From the NCBI RefSeq assembly GCF_019218265.1, contig NZ_JAHUZE010000002.1, forward strand, positions 496,001 to 560,000: a DNA stretch of 64,000 nucleotides, written 5' to 3'. Positions 29,013-36,726 of this stretch are shown here, piece after piece (within the stretch, counting starts at the first letter, position 1; each line of letters opens with the position of its first letter). The notes under the pieces are model-generated. The model made no database searches and had not been told where the DNA came from. It was given only the letters and a program-made list of their open reading frames with translations. Source of the DNA: Maritimibacter dapengensis. GTDB taxonomy: Bacteria; Pseudomonadota; Alphaproteobacteria; Rhodobacterales; Rhodobacteraceae. The position numbers and the translations under genes were made by a program.

Positions 29013-29998
29013 CAGCCGAGCGCGACGTTGGCCGCCGATTCCGGCAGTTCCTCGTCAAAGCAGCGCTGGTAGAATTCCGCCACCGTCTGCCGCTCCAGCT
29101 CATCGCATTTGTTGAGGAAGGTCAGACGGAACGCATAGCCGACGTTGCGGAAAATCTCGGCATTCTGCGCCCAGTTGATGACGGTCCGGGGGCTCATCAC
29201 CGTGGACAGATCGCCGTTCATGAACGCCGTGCGGGTGAGGTCTGCGACCGTCACCATCTGGCTCACGGTCTTGCGGCCCTTCTCGGTGTTGTAATGCGGC
29301 GATTTTGCCAGAACGATATTCGTCTCGGCGTCGTGGCTGAGGTAGTTCAGCGTCGCGACGAGGCTCCAACGGTCCATCTGCGCCTGGTTGATCTGCTGCA
29401 CCCCGTGGTAAAGCCCGGTGGTGTCGCCCAAGCCGACGGTGTTCGACGTGGCGAACAGGCGGAAGAACGGGTTGGGCGTCAGGATCTTGTTCTGGTCGAG
29501 CAGTGTCAGCTTGCCGTCGGTCTCCAGCACGCGCTGGATCACGAACATCACGTCGGCACGGCCCGCATCGTATTCGTCGAACACGATGGCGACCGGGTTG
29601 CGCAGCGCCCAGGGCAGGATGCCTTCGTGGAACTCGGTGACCTGTTTGCCGTCCTTGAGCTTGATCGCGTCCTTGCCGATCAGGTCGATCCGGCTGATGT
29701 GGCTATCGAGGTTCACCCGCACGGTGGGCCAGTTGAGCCGCGCCGCGACCTGTTCGATATGGGTCGATTTGCCGGTGCCGTGGTAACCCTGAACCATCAC
29801 GCGGCGATTGCGCGCGAAACCTGCGAGGATCGCCAGCGTGGTGTCGGGATCGAATTTATAGGTCGTGTCGAGCTCGGGCACACGGTCGGTTTTCTCCGCG
29901 AACCCTTTGACCGCCATGTCGGAATCGATACCGAAAACATCGCGCACGGAAACTTCTTCGGTGGGTTTTGCGTTGATATCGCTCGTGCCGTCCGCCAT
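29012..29998 (-). CDS. cobS: Cobaltochelatase subunit CobS
   Basis: CobS is the AAA+ subunit that with CobT and CobN inserts cobalt into hydrogenobyrinate a,c-diamide. The 328-residue product has Walker A GYHGTGKS (71-78), Walker B IVFDEYD with Asp/Glu at 141-142, and sensor [11 protein letters not shown]. The ATG at 29998 gives the usual N terminus and length; longer frames are spurious. In many relatives a J-domain gene precedes cobS and cobT follows. Here the J-domain gene lies 3.5 kb away beyond a sigma-factor island, and a glycosyltransferase gene follows cobS. Confidence 0.96.
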   Translation of the reverse strand: MADGTSDINAKPTEEVSVRDVFGIDSDMAVKGFAEKTDRVPELDTTYKFDPDTTLAILAGFARNRRVMVQGYHGTGKSTHIEQVAARLNWPTVRVNLDSHISRIDLIGKDAIKLKDGKQVTEFHEGILPWALRNPVAIVFDEYDAGRADVMFVIQRVLETDGKLTLLDQNKILTPNPFFRLFATSNTVGLGDTTGLYHGVQQINQAQMDRWSLVATLNYLSHDAETNIVLAKSPHYNTEKGRKTVSQMVTVADLTRTAFMNGDLSTVMSPRTVINWAQNAEIFRNVGYAFRLTFLNKCDELERQTVAEFYQRCFDEELPESAANVALG

Positions 29999-30133
29999 TC
30001 GGTGAATCCTAAGCCTTCGTTTCGTCAGGGCCGCAACATAACGGTTTCGCGGACGAGCGAAAGGGGGCGCAATCGGCCGACTGTGGACAGGCGGGCAAAT
30101 TCGCCTAGAGTGACGTGAGGTTCGGGGGGGTAT

Positions 30134-30676
30134 ATGGCCACACGCGACGACATCGAAACGTGGATCGCCCGGACGGCTCTGGGCGACCGACGCGCGTTTC
30201 AGAACCTCTATGACCATACGTCCGCGAAACTTTTTGGCATTTCACTCCGTGTGTTGAAAGACAGGGCCGAGGCCGAGGACGCGCTCCAGGAGGTGTTCGT
30301 CAAGATCTGGCACGGGTCCAAGAAATATACGGCGGGGAAGGCCAGCCCGATGACCTGGCTCATTACGATCGCGCGCAATCATTCGATCGACCGGCTGCGC
30401 GCGCGGAAGGGAGACACCGAGGGCGACGACAAGATCGCCGAGATGCCAGACACCGCGCCGGGGGCGGAAGCCCGCGTGGTCGCGATGGGCGAGGCGAAAC
30501 GGATCGAGGAGTGTTTCGATACACTTGAAGTCGACCGCGCCGAGGCCGTGCGCCGCGCCTACCTGGACGGCGAGTCCTATGCCGATCTTTCCGAGCGGTT
30601 TTCCGTGCCGCTCAACACGATGAGAACCTGGCTGCGCCGCAGCCTGATCAAACTGAGGGAATGCCTGGAGCCATGA
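30134..30676 (+). CDS. ECF-family RNA polymerase sigma factor
   Basis: A 180-residue ECF sigma factor with region 2 ([46 protein letters not shown], about residues 18-90) and region 4 ([21 protein letters not shown], about 133-160, with the helix-turn-helix). It resembles the SigK type, which pairs with RskA-like membrane anti-sigma factors. The downstream anti-sigma overlaps by four bases (ATGA), so the two are made together. A FAS1-domain gene follows, as in the known SigK-MPT70/MPT83 link of mycobacteria. The ATG at 30134 is preceded only by a run of G. Confidence 0.92.
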   Translation: MATRDDIETWIARTALGDRRAFQNLYDHTSAKLFGISLRVLKDRAEAEDALQEVFVKIWHGSKKYTAGKASPMTWLITIARNHSIDRLRARKGDTEGDDKIAEMPDTAPGAEARVVAMGEAKRIEECFDTLEVDRAEAVRRAYLDGESYADLSERFSVPLNTMRTWLRRSLIKLRECLEP

Positions 30677-31347
30677 GCGACAGCGAAATGCCAGAAGACG
30701 ACCGCGCGAAGGCCGGGGAATATGCCCTGGGCCTGATGACGCGTGCGGAAGCGGCCGAGTTTGCCGCCCGTCTCGACCGTGAGCCCGGTCTCGCGGCGCT
30801 GGTTGCGCGTTGGCAGGAGGATTTCGCGATGCTCGCCGACGAGGTCGAGCCTGTCGCGCCCCCGGCGCGTGTCCGCCGCCGGATCGAGGCACGGCTGTTC
30901 GACGACACGAAAAGCCCGCGCTGGCTTGCCCCCGGTGTCATGGGTCTTCTGGCGGCATCGCTCGCGCTGGTGCTTCTGTTCGTTCCCGTGGGCACGGGCG
31001 TCCGCCCGCCTGCGAACCCGCTCTACCATGCCGATCTTGCCAGCGAGAGCGGCGAGCTCATTCTCGCAGCAGGATATGACGGCGAGACGGGCGAGTTGTA
31101 TGTGATCCCCGAACTGGCGCCCGAAGAGGGCACCGCGCATGAGCTGTGGCTCATAGAAGGGGACAACCCGCCGGTGTCGCTCGGCCTGATGCCGGCCGAC
31201 GCGCCCGCGCGGGTGCTGCTTGCCCCGGAACAGGCGCAGGCACTCCAGGGTGCCGTCCTGGCGATTTCGGTGGAGCCCCCGACCGGATCGCCGACGGGTG
31301 CGCCGACCGGCCCTGTGATCGCGACCGGCGAAGTTATGACCCTGTAA
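30673..31347 (+). CDS. Anti-sigma factor, RskA-like
   Basis: A 224-residue membrane anti-sigma factor. The N-terminal 80 residues form an Ala/Glu-rich helical sigma-binding domain (AGEYALGLMTRAEAAEF, where YALGLM is a common signature), followed by one membrane segment near residues 86-106 and a periplasmic RskA C-terminal domain (GELYVIPELAPEEGTAHELWLIEG). It should hold the adjacent ECF factor inactive until an envelope or redox signal triggers release or proteolysis. I chose the ATG at 30673, which overlaps the sigma stop; an ATG at 30661 is possible. No zinc-binding HxxxCxxC motif is present. Confidence 0.9.
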   Translation: MSDSEMPEDDRAKAGEYALGLMTRAEAAEFAARLDREPGLAALVARWQEDFAMLADEVEPVAPPARVRRRIEARLFDDTKSPRWLAPGVMGLLAASLALVLLFVPVGTGVRPPANPLYHADLASESGELILAAGYDGETGELYVIPELAPEEGTAHELWLIEGDNPPVSLGLMPADAPARVLLAPEQAQALQGAVLAISVEPPTGSPTGAPTGPVIATGEVMTL

Positions 31348-31378
31348 CGGGTCTGTGATCGAAAAAAAATCTAAACTC

Positions 31379-31407
31379 TGAAACTCCCTTCGAAGCCCGT
31401 CCGTAGC
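31379..31407 (+). promoter_or_regulatory. Possible ECF-type promoter upstream of the FAS1 gene
   Basis: TGAAAC (31379-31384), a 17-base spacer, then CGTAGC (31402-31407) resembles the AAC ... CGT pattern of many ECF promoters, 57 bp upstream of the FAS1 start. I could not find a clear matching pair upstream of the sigma gene itself, so assignment to the adjacent sigma factor is tentative. Confidence 0.3.
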
Positions 31408-31463
31408 TTCGAGTGATCCCGGCCAAGAGGGTTTGGGACTGATTTTATCAAGGGAGATACAAC

Positions 31464-32018
31464 ATGCTTCGCAACACACTTCTGACCGCAGGCACCGCCA
31501 TCGCGCTGACCACTGGCGCGGCTTTCGCACAGGAAAACCCGATGGTGGGTGGCGCGCCGATGTACGCCGACAAGAACATCGTCGAAAACGCGGTGAACTC
31601 GGAGGACCACACCACGCTGGTCGCTGCGGTCAAGGCTGCAGGCCTGGTCGAGACGCTTTCGGGCGACGGTCCGTTCACGGTGTTCGCACCGACGAACGCG
31701 GCGTTCGACAACCTTCAGGCCGGCACTGTCGAAGACCTGCTCAAGCCGGAAAACAAAGACATGCTGACCAAGGTTCTGACCTGTCACGTCGTGTCCGCTG
31801 ACGCCATGTCGGATGCCATCAAGGGCATGATCGACGACGATGGCGGCAAGCACCCGGTGCCGACCGTGGGCGGCTGCACCCTGCAGGCGACCTATGACGG
31901 CGACGAGATCATGATCGAAGACGAGCGTGGCCGCGTTGCAAACGTGACTATCGCGGATGTCGACCAGTCGAACGGCGTCATCCACGTGATCGACGAGGTT
32001 CTGCTGCCCGCCATGTAA
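31464..32018 (+). CDS. Secreted fasciclin (FAS1) domain protein
   Basis: A 184-residue exported protein. A Sec signal peptide ends at GAAFAQ near residue 23, and one FAS1 domain follows, with the H1 block DHTTLVAAVKAAGLVETL, the core FTVFAPTNAAFDNL and the H2 block GVIHVIDEVLLP. FAS1 domains are usually adhesive or matrix-binding. Two Cys residues (LTCHVV, GGCTL) may form a disulfide. The gene lies directly after the sigma/anti-sigma pair, making it a likely target of that sigma factor by analogy with SigK and MPT70/MPT83. A good AGGGAGA ribosome-binding site precedes the ATG. Confidence 0.92.
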   Translation: MLRNTLLTAGTAIALTTGAAFAQENPMVGGAPMYADKNIVENAVNSEDHTTLVAAVKAAGLVETLSGDGPFTVFAPTNAAFDNLQAGTVEDLLKPENKDMLTKVLTCHVVSADAMSDAIKGMIDDDGGKHPVPTVGGCTLQATYDGDEIMIEDERGRVANVTIADVDQSNGVIHVIDEVLLPAM

Positions 32019-32083
32019 GGCGAGCGCCGAGCAGTCGGGTCGGGGCCACAGCGCCCCGGCCCGTCACCGAAAGGAGGAAAGCC

Positions 32084-32548
32084 ATGAAACGCCGCCATTT
32101 TCTGACCTGCGCCATGAGCGCGCTCGCCGCCCCGGCCTTCGCCGGCAAGGCAGGTGTCACCTACGAGGTGACCCGGAGCGAGGAAGAATGGCGTGCCATG
32201 CTGTCGGATGCCGAATACCGCGTGATGCGCGAAGAGGGCACCGAACGCGCCTACACTTCGCCGCTGAACGATGAAAAGCGCGACGGTATCTTTCTGTGCC
32301 GAGGCTGTGACCTCCCGGTCTATGCCTCAGATGCCAAATACGACAGCGGCACGGGCTGGCCGTCCTTCACCGACAATCTTCCGGGCGCGATCGGCACCAA
32401 GGAAGACCGAAAGCTTCTGATGACTCGCACGGAATGCCATTGCGCGCGTTGCGGGTCGCATCTGGGCCACATCTTCGACGATGGCCCGCCCCCGACCGGC
32501 AAACGCCATTGCATCAACGGCGTGAGCCTGACGTTGCAGCCGTCCTGA
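32084..32548 (+). CDS. msrB: Peptide-methionine (R)-S-oxide reductase with Tat signal
   Basis: MsrB reduces methionine-R-sulfoxide in proteins. The 154-residue product has a twin-Arg leader (KRRHFLT, cleavage near residue 20 after APAFA), pointing to periplasmic export by Tat, whereas classical MsrB is cytoplasmic. The family blocks are GIFLCRGCDLPVY, SGTGWPSF and RHCINGVSL with the catalytic Cys143; the zinc ligands are Cys72, Cys75, Cys120 and Cys123. It follows the FAS1 gene by 65 bp with an AAGGAGG site and probably belongs to the same sigma-linked island, as a repair enzyme for envelope proteins. Confidence 0.9.
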   Translation: MKRRHFLTCAMSALAAPAFAGKAGVTYEVTRSEEEWRAMLSDAEYRVMREEGTERAYTSPLNDEKRDGIFLCRGCDLPVYASDAKYDSGTGWPSFTDNLPGAIGTKEDRKLLMTRTECHCARCGSHLGHIFDDGPPPTGKRHCINGVSLTLQPS

Positions 32549-32643
32549 CGGCACGAATTGCAAGAACGGGACCGCGCCGACAGGCAAGGTTCCACGCGGC
32601 GGGCCGATATGTCTGTCCCGTCCCCCGGTCCGCCGCACAAGAC

Positions 32644-32680
32644 ACGGCCCCCAAGCTCCCGATTAGAGCGCGGGGGCCGT
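32644..32680 (+). terminator. GC-rich hairpin after msrB
   Basis: ACGGCCCCC (32644-32652) pairs perfectly with GGGGGCCGT (32672-32680) over a 19-base loop. It lies 95 bp after the msrB stop and 60 bp before the channel gene. No T-run follows, so termination may be partial or Rho-assisted. The hairpin suggests that the channel gene has its own transcription start. Confidence 0.45.
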
Positions 32681-32739
32681 GCGCGTGACATGCCTTGCGC
32701 AATGGGGGCGATCGGGTTTTGATCGGCCAGAGGCAGGAC

Positions 32740-33501
32740 ATGCAGACACGACTTCGCGAACTCTACTATGGCCATTCCGACCGGGCGCATCGCTTTCGGT
32801 ATGCGCTGCTCGCGTTCGACCTCACGACGATCCTGTTCGTGATCGTCACATCGTTTTTTCCGCACGGCCCGGTGATCGAGGGGATCGACATGCTGATCGG
32901 TGTCGTGATCCTTGCCGATTTCATCGCGCATCTCTGGGCGACCCGGCGCCGTTTTCGCCATTTCACCAAGCTGTCGACATGGGCCGATCTCGTGGCGATG
33001 GTCAGCTTTCTCGCCCCCATCGCGGGCGAGGGCTTCGGCTTCCTGCGCATATTGCGCACGCTCAGGCTCCTGCACACCTATCAGCTCACCTCTCGGCTCA
33101 GGCAGGACTTCCGGTTTTTCAAGGAAAATCAGCAGGTTATCATGGCGAGTGTCAATCTGCTCGTGTTCCTTTTCATCATGACCGGCGTGATCTATGCCAC
33201 GCAGGAGGGCGAGAACGAGCAGATCGGGAACTACGCCGACGCGCTCTATTTCACCGTGACGACGCTGACCACCACGGGGTTCGGGGACATCACGCTCGAG
33301 GGCACGTCCGGCAGGCTCCTGGCGGTGGCGGTCATGATCGTGGGCATCACACTGTTTCTGCGGCTTGCCACGGCGCTGTTTCGCCCGCCGAAGGTGCGCC
33401 ACGAATGCTCGAATTGCGGCCTGCTTCTGCACGATACCGACGCGGTGCATTGCAAGCATTGCGGCGAGGTCGTGCACATCGAAACCGAGGGTACGGTGTG
33501 A
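32740..33501 (+). CDS. Voltage-gated-type potassium channel with C-terminal zinc ribbon
   Basis: A 253-residue ion channel subunit. It shows an S1-S4-like sensor region with regularly spaced Arg in S4 (FLRILRTLRLLH, residues 101-112), a pore helix and the selectivity filter TTTGFGD (177-183), a variant of the K+ filter TVGYGD, then S6. After the membrane domain comes a CxxC-x11-CxxC zinc ribbon (Cys223, 226, 238, 241), probably a cytoplasmic regulatory or assembly domain. The ATG at 32740 is chosen for its AGGCAGGA site; an upstream TTG at 32695 adds no conserved sequence. The gene is convergent with the J-domain gene. Confidence 0.85.
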   Translation: MQTRLRELYYGHSDRAHRFRYALLAFDLTTILFVIVTSFFPHGPVIEGIDMLIGVVILADFIAHLWATRRRFRHFTKLSTWADLVAMVSFLAPIAGEGFGFLRILRTLRLLHTYQLTSRLRQDFRFFKENQQVIMASVNLLVFLFIMTGVIYATQEGENEQIGNYADALYFTVTTLTTTGFGDITLEGTSGRLLAVAVMIVGITLFLRLATALFRPPKVRHECSNCGLLLHDTDAVHCKHCGEVVHIETEGTV

Positions 33502-33534
33502 AAGCGGCCCAGTTCATGCCGGGCCGGGTTCTGC

Positions 33535-34164
33535 TCACTGGAAGCTGCGGCTGTCCTTGATCTGGTCCCAGGCCCAGACGACCTCTTGCAACTGTTCTTC
33601 CTGGCTGCGGTCGCCACCGTTCATGTCGGGATGAAGAACCTTGATCAAAGCCTTGTAAGCCTTGCGGATTTCCGCCTTGTTCCAGTGGTCTTTCGCCTCG
33701 AGAATCTCGATCGCGCGGCGTTCCTTCGGCGGAAGCCGCCGGGTGCCGCCCGTGGTGGACTTGCCCGGATTCTGCGTCGCATTTCCGCCCAGAACCTGAT
33801 GCGGATCGTCCACACCCAGTCGCGCCCAGGCGCGTTCCTCGGCGCTTTGCTTGAAATCCTTGGTCTGGCGTTCCCAGACGCGGTCGCTCGCCGCCTGCGC
33901 GTCCATTTCCTCTTCGGTCGCGCCGTTGAAGAAATTCCATTTCAGATTGTATTCGCGCACATGGTCCTTGCAGAACCACAGGTATTCGTCGAGGTGATCG
34001 GGGCTGCGGGGCGCGCGATACTGGCCCTGTTCCTCGCATCCCGGATGCTCGCACACCTTGGTCGAGGTCTCGAACGCCCCCGACATCCCGCGCTTTCCGC
34101 GAGGTTTTTTCTTCTTGGAGGCAGACACCGAGATGTCGAAACCGAAAGGGTCATCTTTGTTCAT
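33535..34164 (-). CDS. J-domain (DnaJ-like) co-chaperone of the cobS neighbourhood
   Basis: A 209-residue protein with a basic N-terminal head (KKKKPRGKRG), a Cys-containing motif CEHPGC with WFCKDH that may bind zinc (residues 38-68), and a C-terminal J domain (about 151-206) with the HPD tripeptide at 178-180 that stimulates Hsp70. The family is usually found between bolA and cobS in Alphaproteobacteria. Here bolA is divergent next door, but cobS is displaced by the sigma/FAS1/msrB/channel island. The ATG at 34164 gives the family N terminus (NKDDPFGFDISVS); longer frames are not supported. Confidence 0.9.
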   Translation of the reverse strand: MNKDDPFGFDISVSASKKKKPRGKRGMSGAFETSTKVCEHPGCEEQGQYRAPRSPDHLDEYLWFCKDHVREYNLKWNFFNGATEEEMDAQAASDRVWERQTKDFKQSAEERAWARLGVDDPHQVLGGNATQNPGKSTTGGTRRLPPKERRAIEILEAKDHWNKAEIRKAYKALIKVLHPDMNGGDRSQEEQLQEVVWAWDQIKDSRSFQ

Positions 34165-34284
34165 CGCACTACTCTTCTCGACTCGGACGCAGGAGTTTAG
34201 ACCTTTTTCAGCAAGTGAGAAGGGGGCGCGGGAAAAAATGCGCCCCATGGTCAACTTTGGCCGAACACGTTGGCGCGAGGGAAC

Positions 34285-34542
34285 ATGACACGAGCTGAAG
34301 AAATCGAAGCGGCTTTGCACGCGGCGTTCACGCCGCGTGAGCTGGAGGTGATCAACGAGAGCGGGCATCACGCCGGACATGCGGGCGACGATGGCAGTGG
34401 AGAAAGCCATTTCCGGGTGCGCATCGCTGCGCAGGATTTTGCCGGCACGACGCGCGTCGCACGGCATCGGATGGTGCATCGCGCATTGGGGCCGGAGCTT
34501 GTCGCGAAGATTCACGCGCTCGCGCTGGACGTCTCGGACTAG
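34285..34542 (+). CDS. bolA: BolA-family protein
   Basis: An 85-residue BolA protein. The core ELEVINESGHHAGH contains the conserved His involved in [2Fe-2S] sharing with monothiol glutaredoxins, and HFRVRI plus RHRMVHRALG match the rest of the fold. BolA-like proteins act in iron-sulfur trafficking and envelope or morphology control. The ATG at 34285 has GAGG just upstream; a TTG at 34270 would add five residues. It is divergent from the J-domain gene with a gap of 120 bp, so the two probably share a control region. Confidence 0.93.
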   Translation: MTRAEEIEAALHAAFTPRELEVINESGHHAGHAGDDGSGESHFRVRIAAQDFAGTTRVARHRMVHRALGPELVAKIHALALDVSD

Positions 34543-34549
34543 GCGAACG

Positions 34550-34927
34550 TCACTCTGCGGCGTCGGATTTCGGCTTGGTCAGAGGGGGCTCGGGTTTGCT
34601 GTCGGAACTGCGATGAATGAGGCTGACGTCGTCGTCGTCCTCTTCAGGAATGAGCGGGTGCGAATGGTCTTCGATCAGACCTACTGTCTCGGGGTCGAAG
34701 TCGCGGCGAAAGACCAGAAGTGTCTGGAAAGACGTCGTTTTCGACGTCAGACCCGCGCGCTCCTCGGCCGGCAGCGTGTCGGCGCGGAGGTATTCCCAGC
34801 CGTCGGCGGCCATCTGGTTCATGGTCTGAGTCAGAGCATGCGCAAAGCGGCCGTCAGTGCCTTTCACACCCTTGGCGCGTTTGCCTTTCTTGGGGGCGGG
34901 CAGGACCCGGTATTCGTAACGCTGCAT
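34550..34927 (-). CDS. DUF4177-like hypothetical protein
   Basis: A 125-residue protein that begins with RYEYRVLPAPKKGK and continues with MNQMAADGWEYLRADTLP, the pattern of the DUF4177 family (Tyr-rich strand, then GWE near a helix). The middle strand TSFQTLLVFRRDF completes the small domain, and the last 45 residues are acidic and probably disordered (EEDDDD). No function is established. It is convergent with bolA, with only seven bases between stop codons. The ATG is preceded by AAGGGA. Confidence 0.7.
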   Translation of the reverse strand: MQRYEYRVLPAPKKGKRAKGVKGTDGRFAHALTQTMNQMAADGWEYLRADTLPAEERAGLTSKTTSFQTLLVFRRDFDPETVGLIEDHSHPLIPEEDDDDVSLIHRSSDSKPEPPLTKPKSDAAE

Positions 34928-34993
34928 TTGGGATTCCCTTGCTGATCGGCGCGAAACTACGCGATTTCGAAGGGCGGTGCCAATGGGGGGCGG

Positions 34994-35467
34994 TCAGCGG
35001 CGGGTCAGGCCGATGGCGCGGCCGGCGCGATCGGGCCAGTTGTCGGGTTTGTGGGCCTCGGCGAAGTCCGAGAAGCGGGCGAAGACATCGTCCGGCATCG
35101 GCGCGACACGGGGGCCGGACATGTCGATATGCAATCCCAGCGCTTCGCCGGTGGCGGCGATCCAGCCGTCTTCGTGGTGGATTTCCTGAAAGGTGTGAAA
35201 CCGTTTCTCGTCGTAATCCAGTATCCACGAATGGATCTTCACCTTTGCCCCCAGATGGAGTTCCCGGAGGTAGCAGATGTGAAACTCGGCGGTATATGTG
35301 GTGTGCTGGCGCGTCTGGGCATAGTCCGCGCCGATGCCGATGATCGGATAGAATTCGTCGGCGGCCTGATCGAACAGGACGTTGTAGTAGGCCATGTTCA
35401 TGTGGCCGTTGTAGTCGATCCAGTCCGAGATCACTTCGCGTGTTGTCGAGATATGTGGTTTGCCCAT
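34994..35467 (-). CDS. Thioesterase family protein (hot-dog fold)
   Basis: A 157-residue single hot-dog domain protein. WIDYNGHMNMAYYNVLFD carries the conserved Asp and His region of 4-hydroxybenzoyl-CoA-type thioesterases, and FHICYLRELHLGAKVKIHSWILDYDEKRFHTFQEI forms the central strands. Related proteins hydrolyse acyl-CoA, including betainyl-CoA in carnitine breakdown, but no carnitine gene is adjacent. A GGAGGACC site precedes the ATG. The CGTATG array at 35587 lies 120 bp upstream, so it could serve this gene as well as the PhnA-like gene. Confidence 0.85.
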   Translation of the reverse strand: MGKPHISTTREVISDWIDYNGHMNMAYYNVLFDQAADEFYPIIGIGADYAQTRQHTTYTAEFHICYLRELHLGAKVKIHSWILDYDEKRFHTFQEIHHEDGWIAATGEALGLHIDMSGPRVAPMPDDVFARFSDFAEAHKPDNWPDRAGRAIGLTRR

Positions 35468-35586
35468 CTGGTCCTCCCTGTCGCGCCGAGACTAGGGGCT
35501 CTGGCGCGACCCGCAAGGGAAACGTGGGGTCCGACGGGGTGGCAGCGTCCGGGCGCGTTAACGGGATCGACCCGCGATTTCGACCA

Positions 35587-35625
35587 CGTATGGAACACGT
35601 ATGTATGACGTATGGAATGCGTATG
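35587..35625 (+). repeat. 11-bp phased CGTATG array upstream of the PhnA-like gene
   Basis: CGTATG starts at 35587, 35598, 35609 and 35620, exactly 11 bp apart. Both this array and the one at 1818 are entered as CCACGTATG, and the spacers of most units fit GAANR. Orientation is the same relative to the plus-strand gene. It ends 121 bp before the PhnA-like start and 120 bp from the divergent thioesterase start. The shared period and sequence imply one binding protein for both loci; its identity is unknown. Confidence 0.85.
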
Positions 35626-35670
35626 GCAGAAGGTCGGGCAACGCCGCTGCGCGAAATCGGTTAATCCGGC

Positions 35671-35688
35671 GTGCGCACCGTGCGCACC
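35671..35688 (+). repeat. Tandem GTGCGCACC repeat
   Basis: Two copies of GTGCGCACC stand directly side by side (35671-35679 and 35680-35688); each contains the perfect palindrome GTGCGCAC. The pair lies between the CGTATG array and the PhnA-like start, about 60 bp upstream of the ATG, where a repressor or activator could act. Confidence 0.5.
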
Positions 35689-35746
35689 GTGCCGCCTGCG
35701 GCGATTTGCGACTGGCGCGATGGCGCGTCGGGCCGTAAGGAGCCCC

Positions 35747-36076
35747 ATGACCGAGACCTTGCCTCCGTGCCCCGACTGCGCTTCGACCTTCACCTATGAA
35801 ATGGATGCGCTGTTCGTCTGCCCCGAATGCGGGCATGAATGGACCCCCGAAACCGAAACCCGGGTGCGCGACAGCGTGGGCAACGTGCTTGCAGATGGCG
35901 ATACGGTGACGGTGATCAAGGACCTCAAGGTGAAGGGCTCGTCTTCGGTCGTGAAGGTGGGGACGAAGGTGCGAGGGATCCGGTTGGTCGAGGGCGATCA
36001 CGACATCGACTGCAAGGTGCCGGGGATCGGCCAGATGGGGCTGAAATCGGAATTCGTGAAGAAGGTAGCGCAATAA
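35747..36076 (+). CDS. PhnA/YjdM-like zinc-ribbon protein
   Basis: A 109-residue protein of the alkylphosphonate-utilisation PhnA (YjdM) family. The N-terminal zinc ribbon has [15 protein letters not shown] with a second pair in [10 protein letters not shown], and the C-terminal beta domain has [19 protein letters not shown] and [20 protein letters not shown]. Despite the name, PhnA proteins are not established phosphonate enzymes; the cellular role is unclear. The ATG has AAGGAG five bases upstream. Upstream lie the CGTATG array and the GTGCGCACC pair, so this small gene has an unusually complex leader. Confidence 0.9.
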   Translation: MTETLPPCPDCASTFTYEMDALFVCPECGHEWTPETETRVRDSVGNVLADGDTVTVIKDLKVKGSSSVVKVGTKVRGIRLVEGDHDIDCKVPGIGQMGLKSEFVKKVAQ

Positions 36077-36131
36077 CGCGCGGGGCCTTATTATGCGCCG
36101 AAAGACCGAGGGACAATTTGAGGGTGAAGTG

Positions 36132-36722
36132 ATGGCGAAACCTGCGATGCGTTGGGCAATGGCCGGGATTCTCATTGGCGCGACGGCACTTTCCGGGTGC
36201 GCGAAGCGGGGCGGGACGGAACGGTTCAGCTCGAGCCAGCTAAACTGCATGTCACGCGCGATGTATTTCGAGTCGAACCGGTCGAGCCGGGACGGGATGG
36301 TCGCGGTCGGAAGCGTGGTGATGAACCGCGTCGCATCGGCGGATTTCCCCAACACCGTCTGCGGCGTGGTCGGCCAGAGGGGTCAGTTCGCGCCGGGCGT
36401 CATGTCCAAGCCGATGACCGAAAAGGCTTCGGTCGCCCGCGTGCAGGAAGCGGCGAGCTCGGTTCTGGCTGGCGAGCGTCATCCAAACACCGGAAACGCA
36501 CGGTTCTTCCATGCGCAATACTACCGGGCGAATTACGACAACATGCACTATGTGGCATCGGCCGGTGGCAATGCGTTTTACGAAAAACGCCGCCCCGAAC
36601 TGGTCACGCAAGCGACGCCGCTCCCCAACCGCGAGGGGCTGACCGGCGGTGGTGAAACCGTGCTGACCATGAACGCGCCGCGAGAGCGCCGGGGAATCCT
36701 CGGGCGTCTGTTCGGCGGTTAA
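36132..36722 (+). CDS. Cell wall hydrolase, SleB-like lipoprotein
   Basis: A 196-residue putative murein hydrolase. The N terminus has a hydrophobic signal ending in the lipobox LSGC (Cys near residue 23), so it is probably an outer membrane lipoprotein. The SleB/CwlJ-type hydrolase domain follows: LNCMSRAMYFESNRSSRDGMVAVGSVVMNRV with the catalytic Glu in YFES, then NTVCGVVGQRGQF, ARFFHAQYY and the terminal basic tail. It would cleave peptidoglycan in the periplasm. The ATG at 36132 is chosen because it gives a proper lipoprotein signal. Confidence 0.85.
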   Translation: MAKPAMRWAMAGILIGATALSGCAKRGGTERFSSSQLNCMSRAMYFESNRSSRDGMVAVGSVVMNRVASADFPNTVCGVVGQRGQFAPGVMSKPMTEKASVARVQEAASSVLAGERHPNTGNARFFHAQYYRANYDNMHYVASAGGNAFYEKRRPELVTQATPLPNREGLTGGGETVLTMNAPRERRGILGRLFGG

Positions 36723-36726
36723 GACG

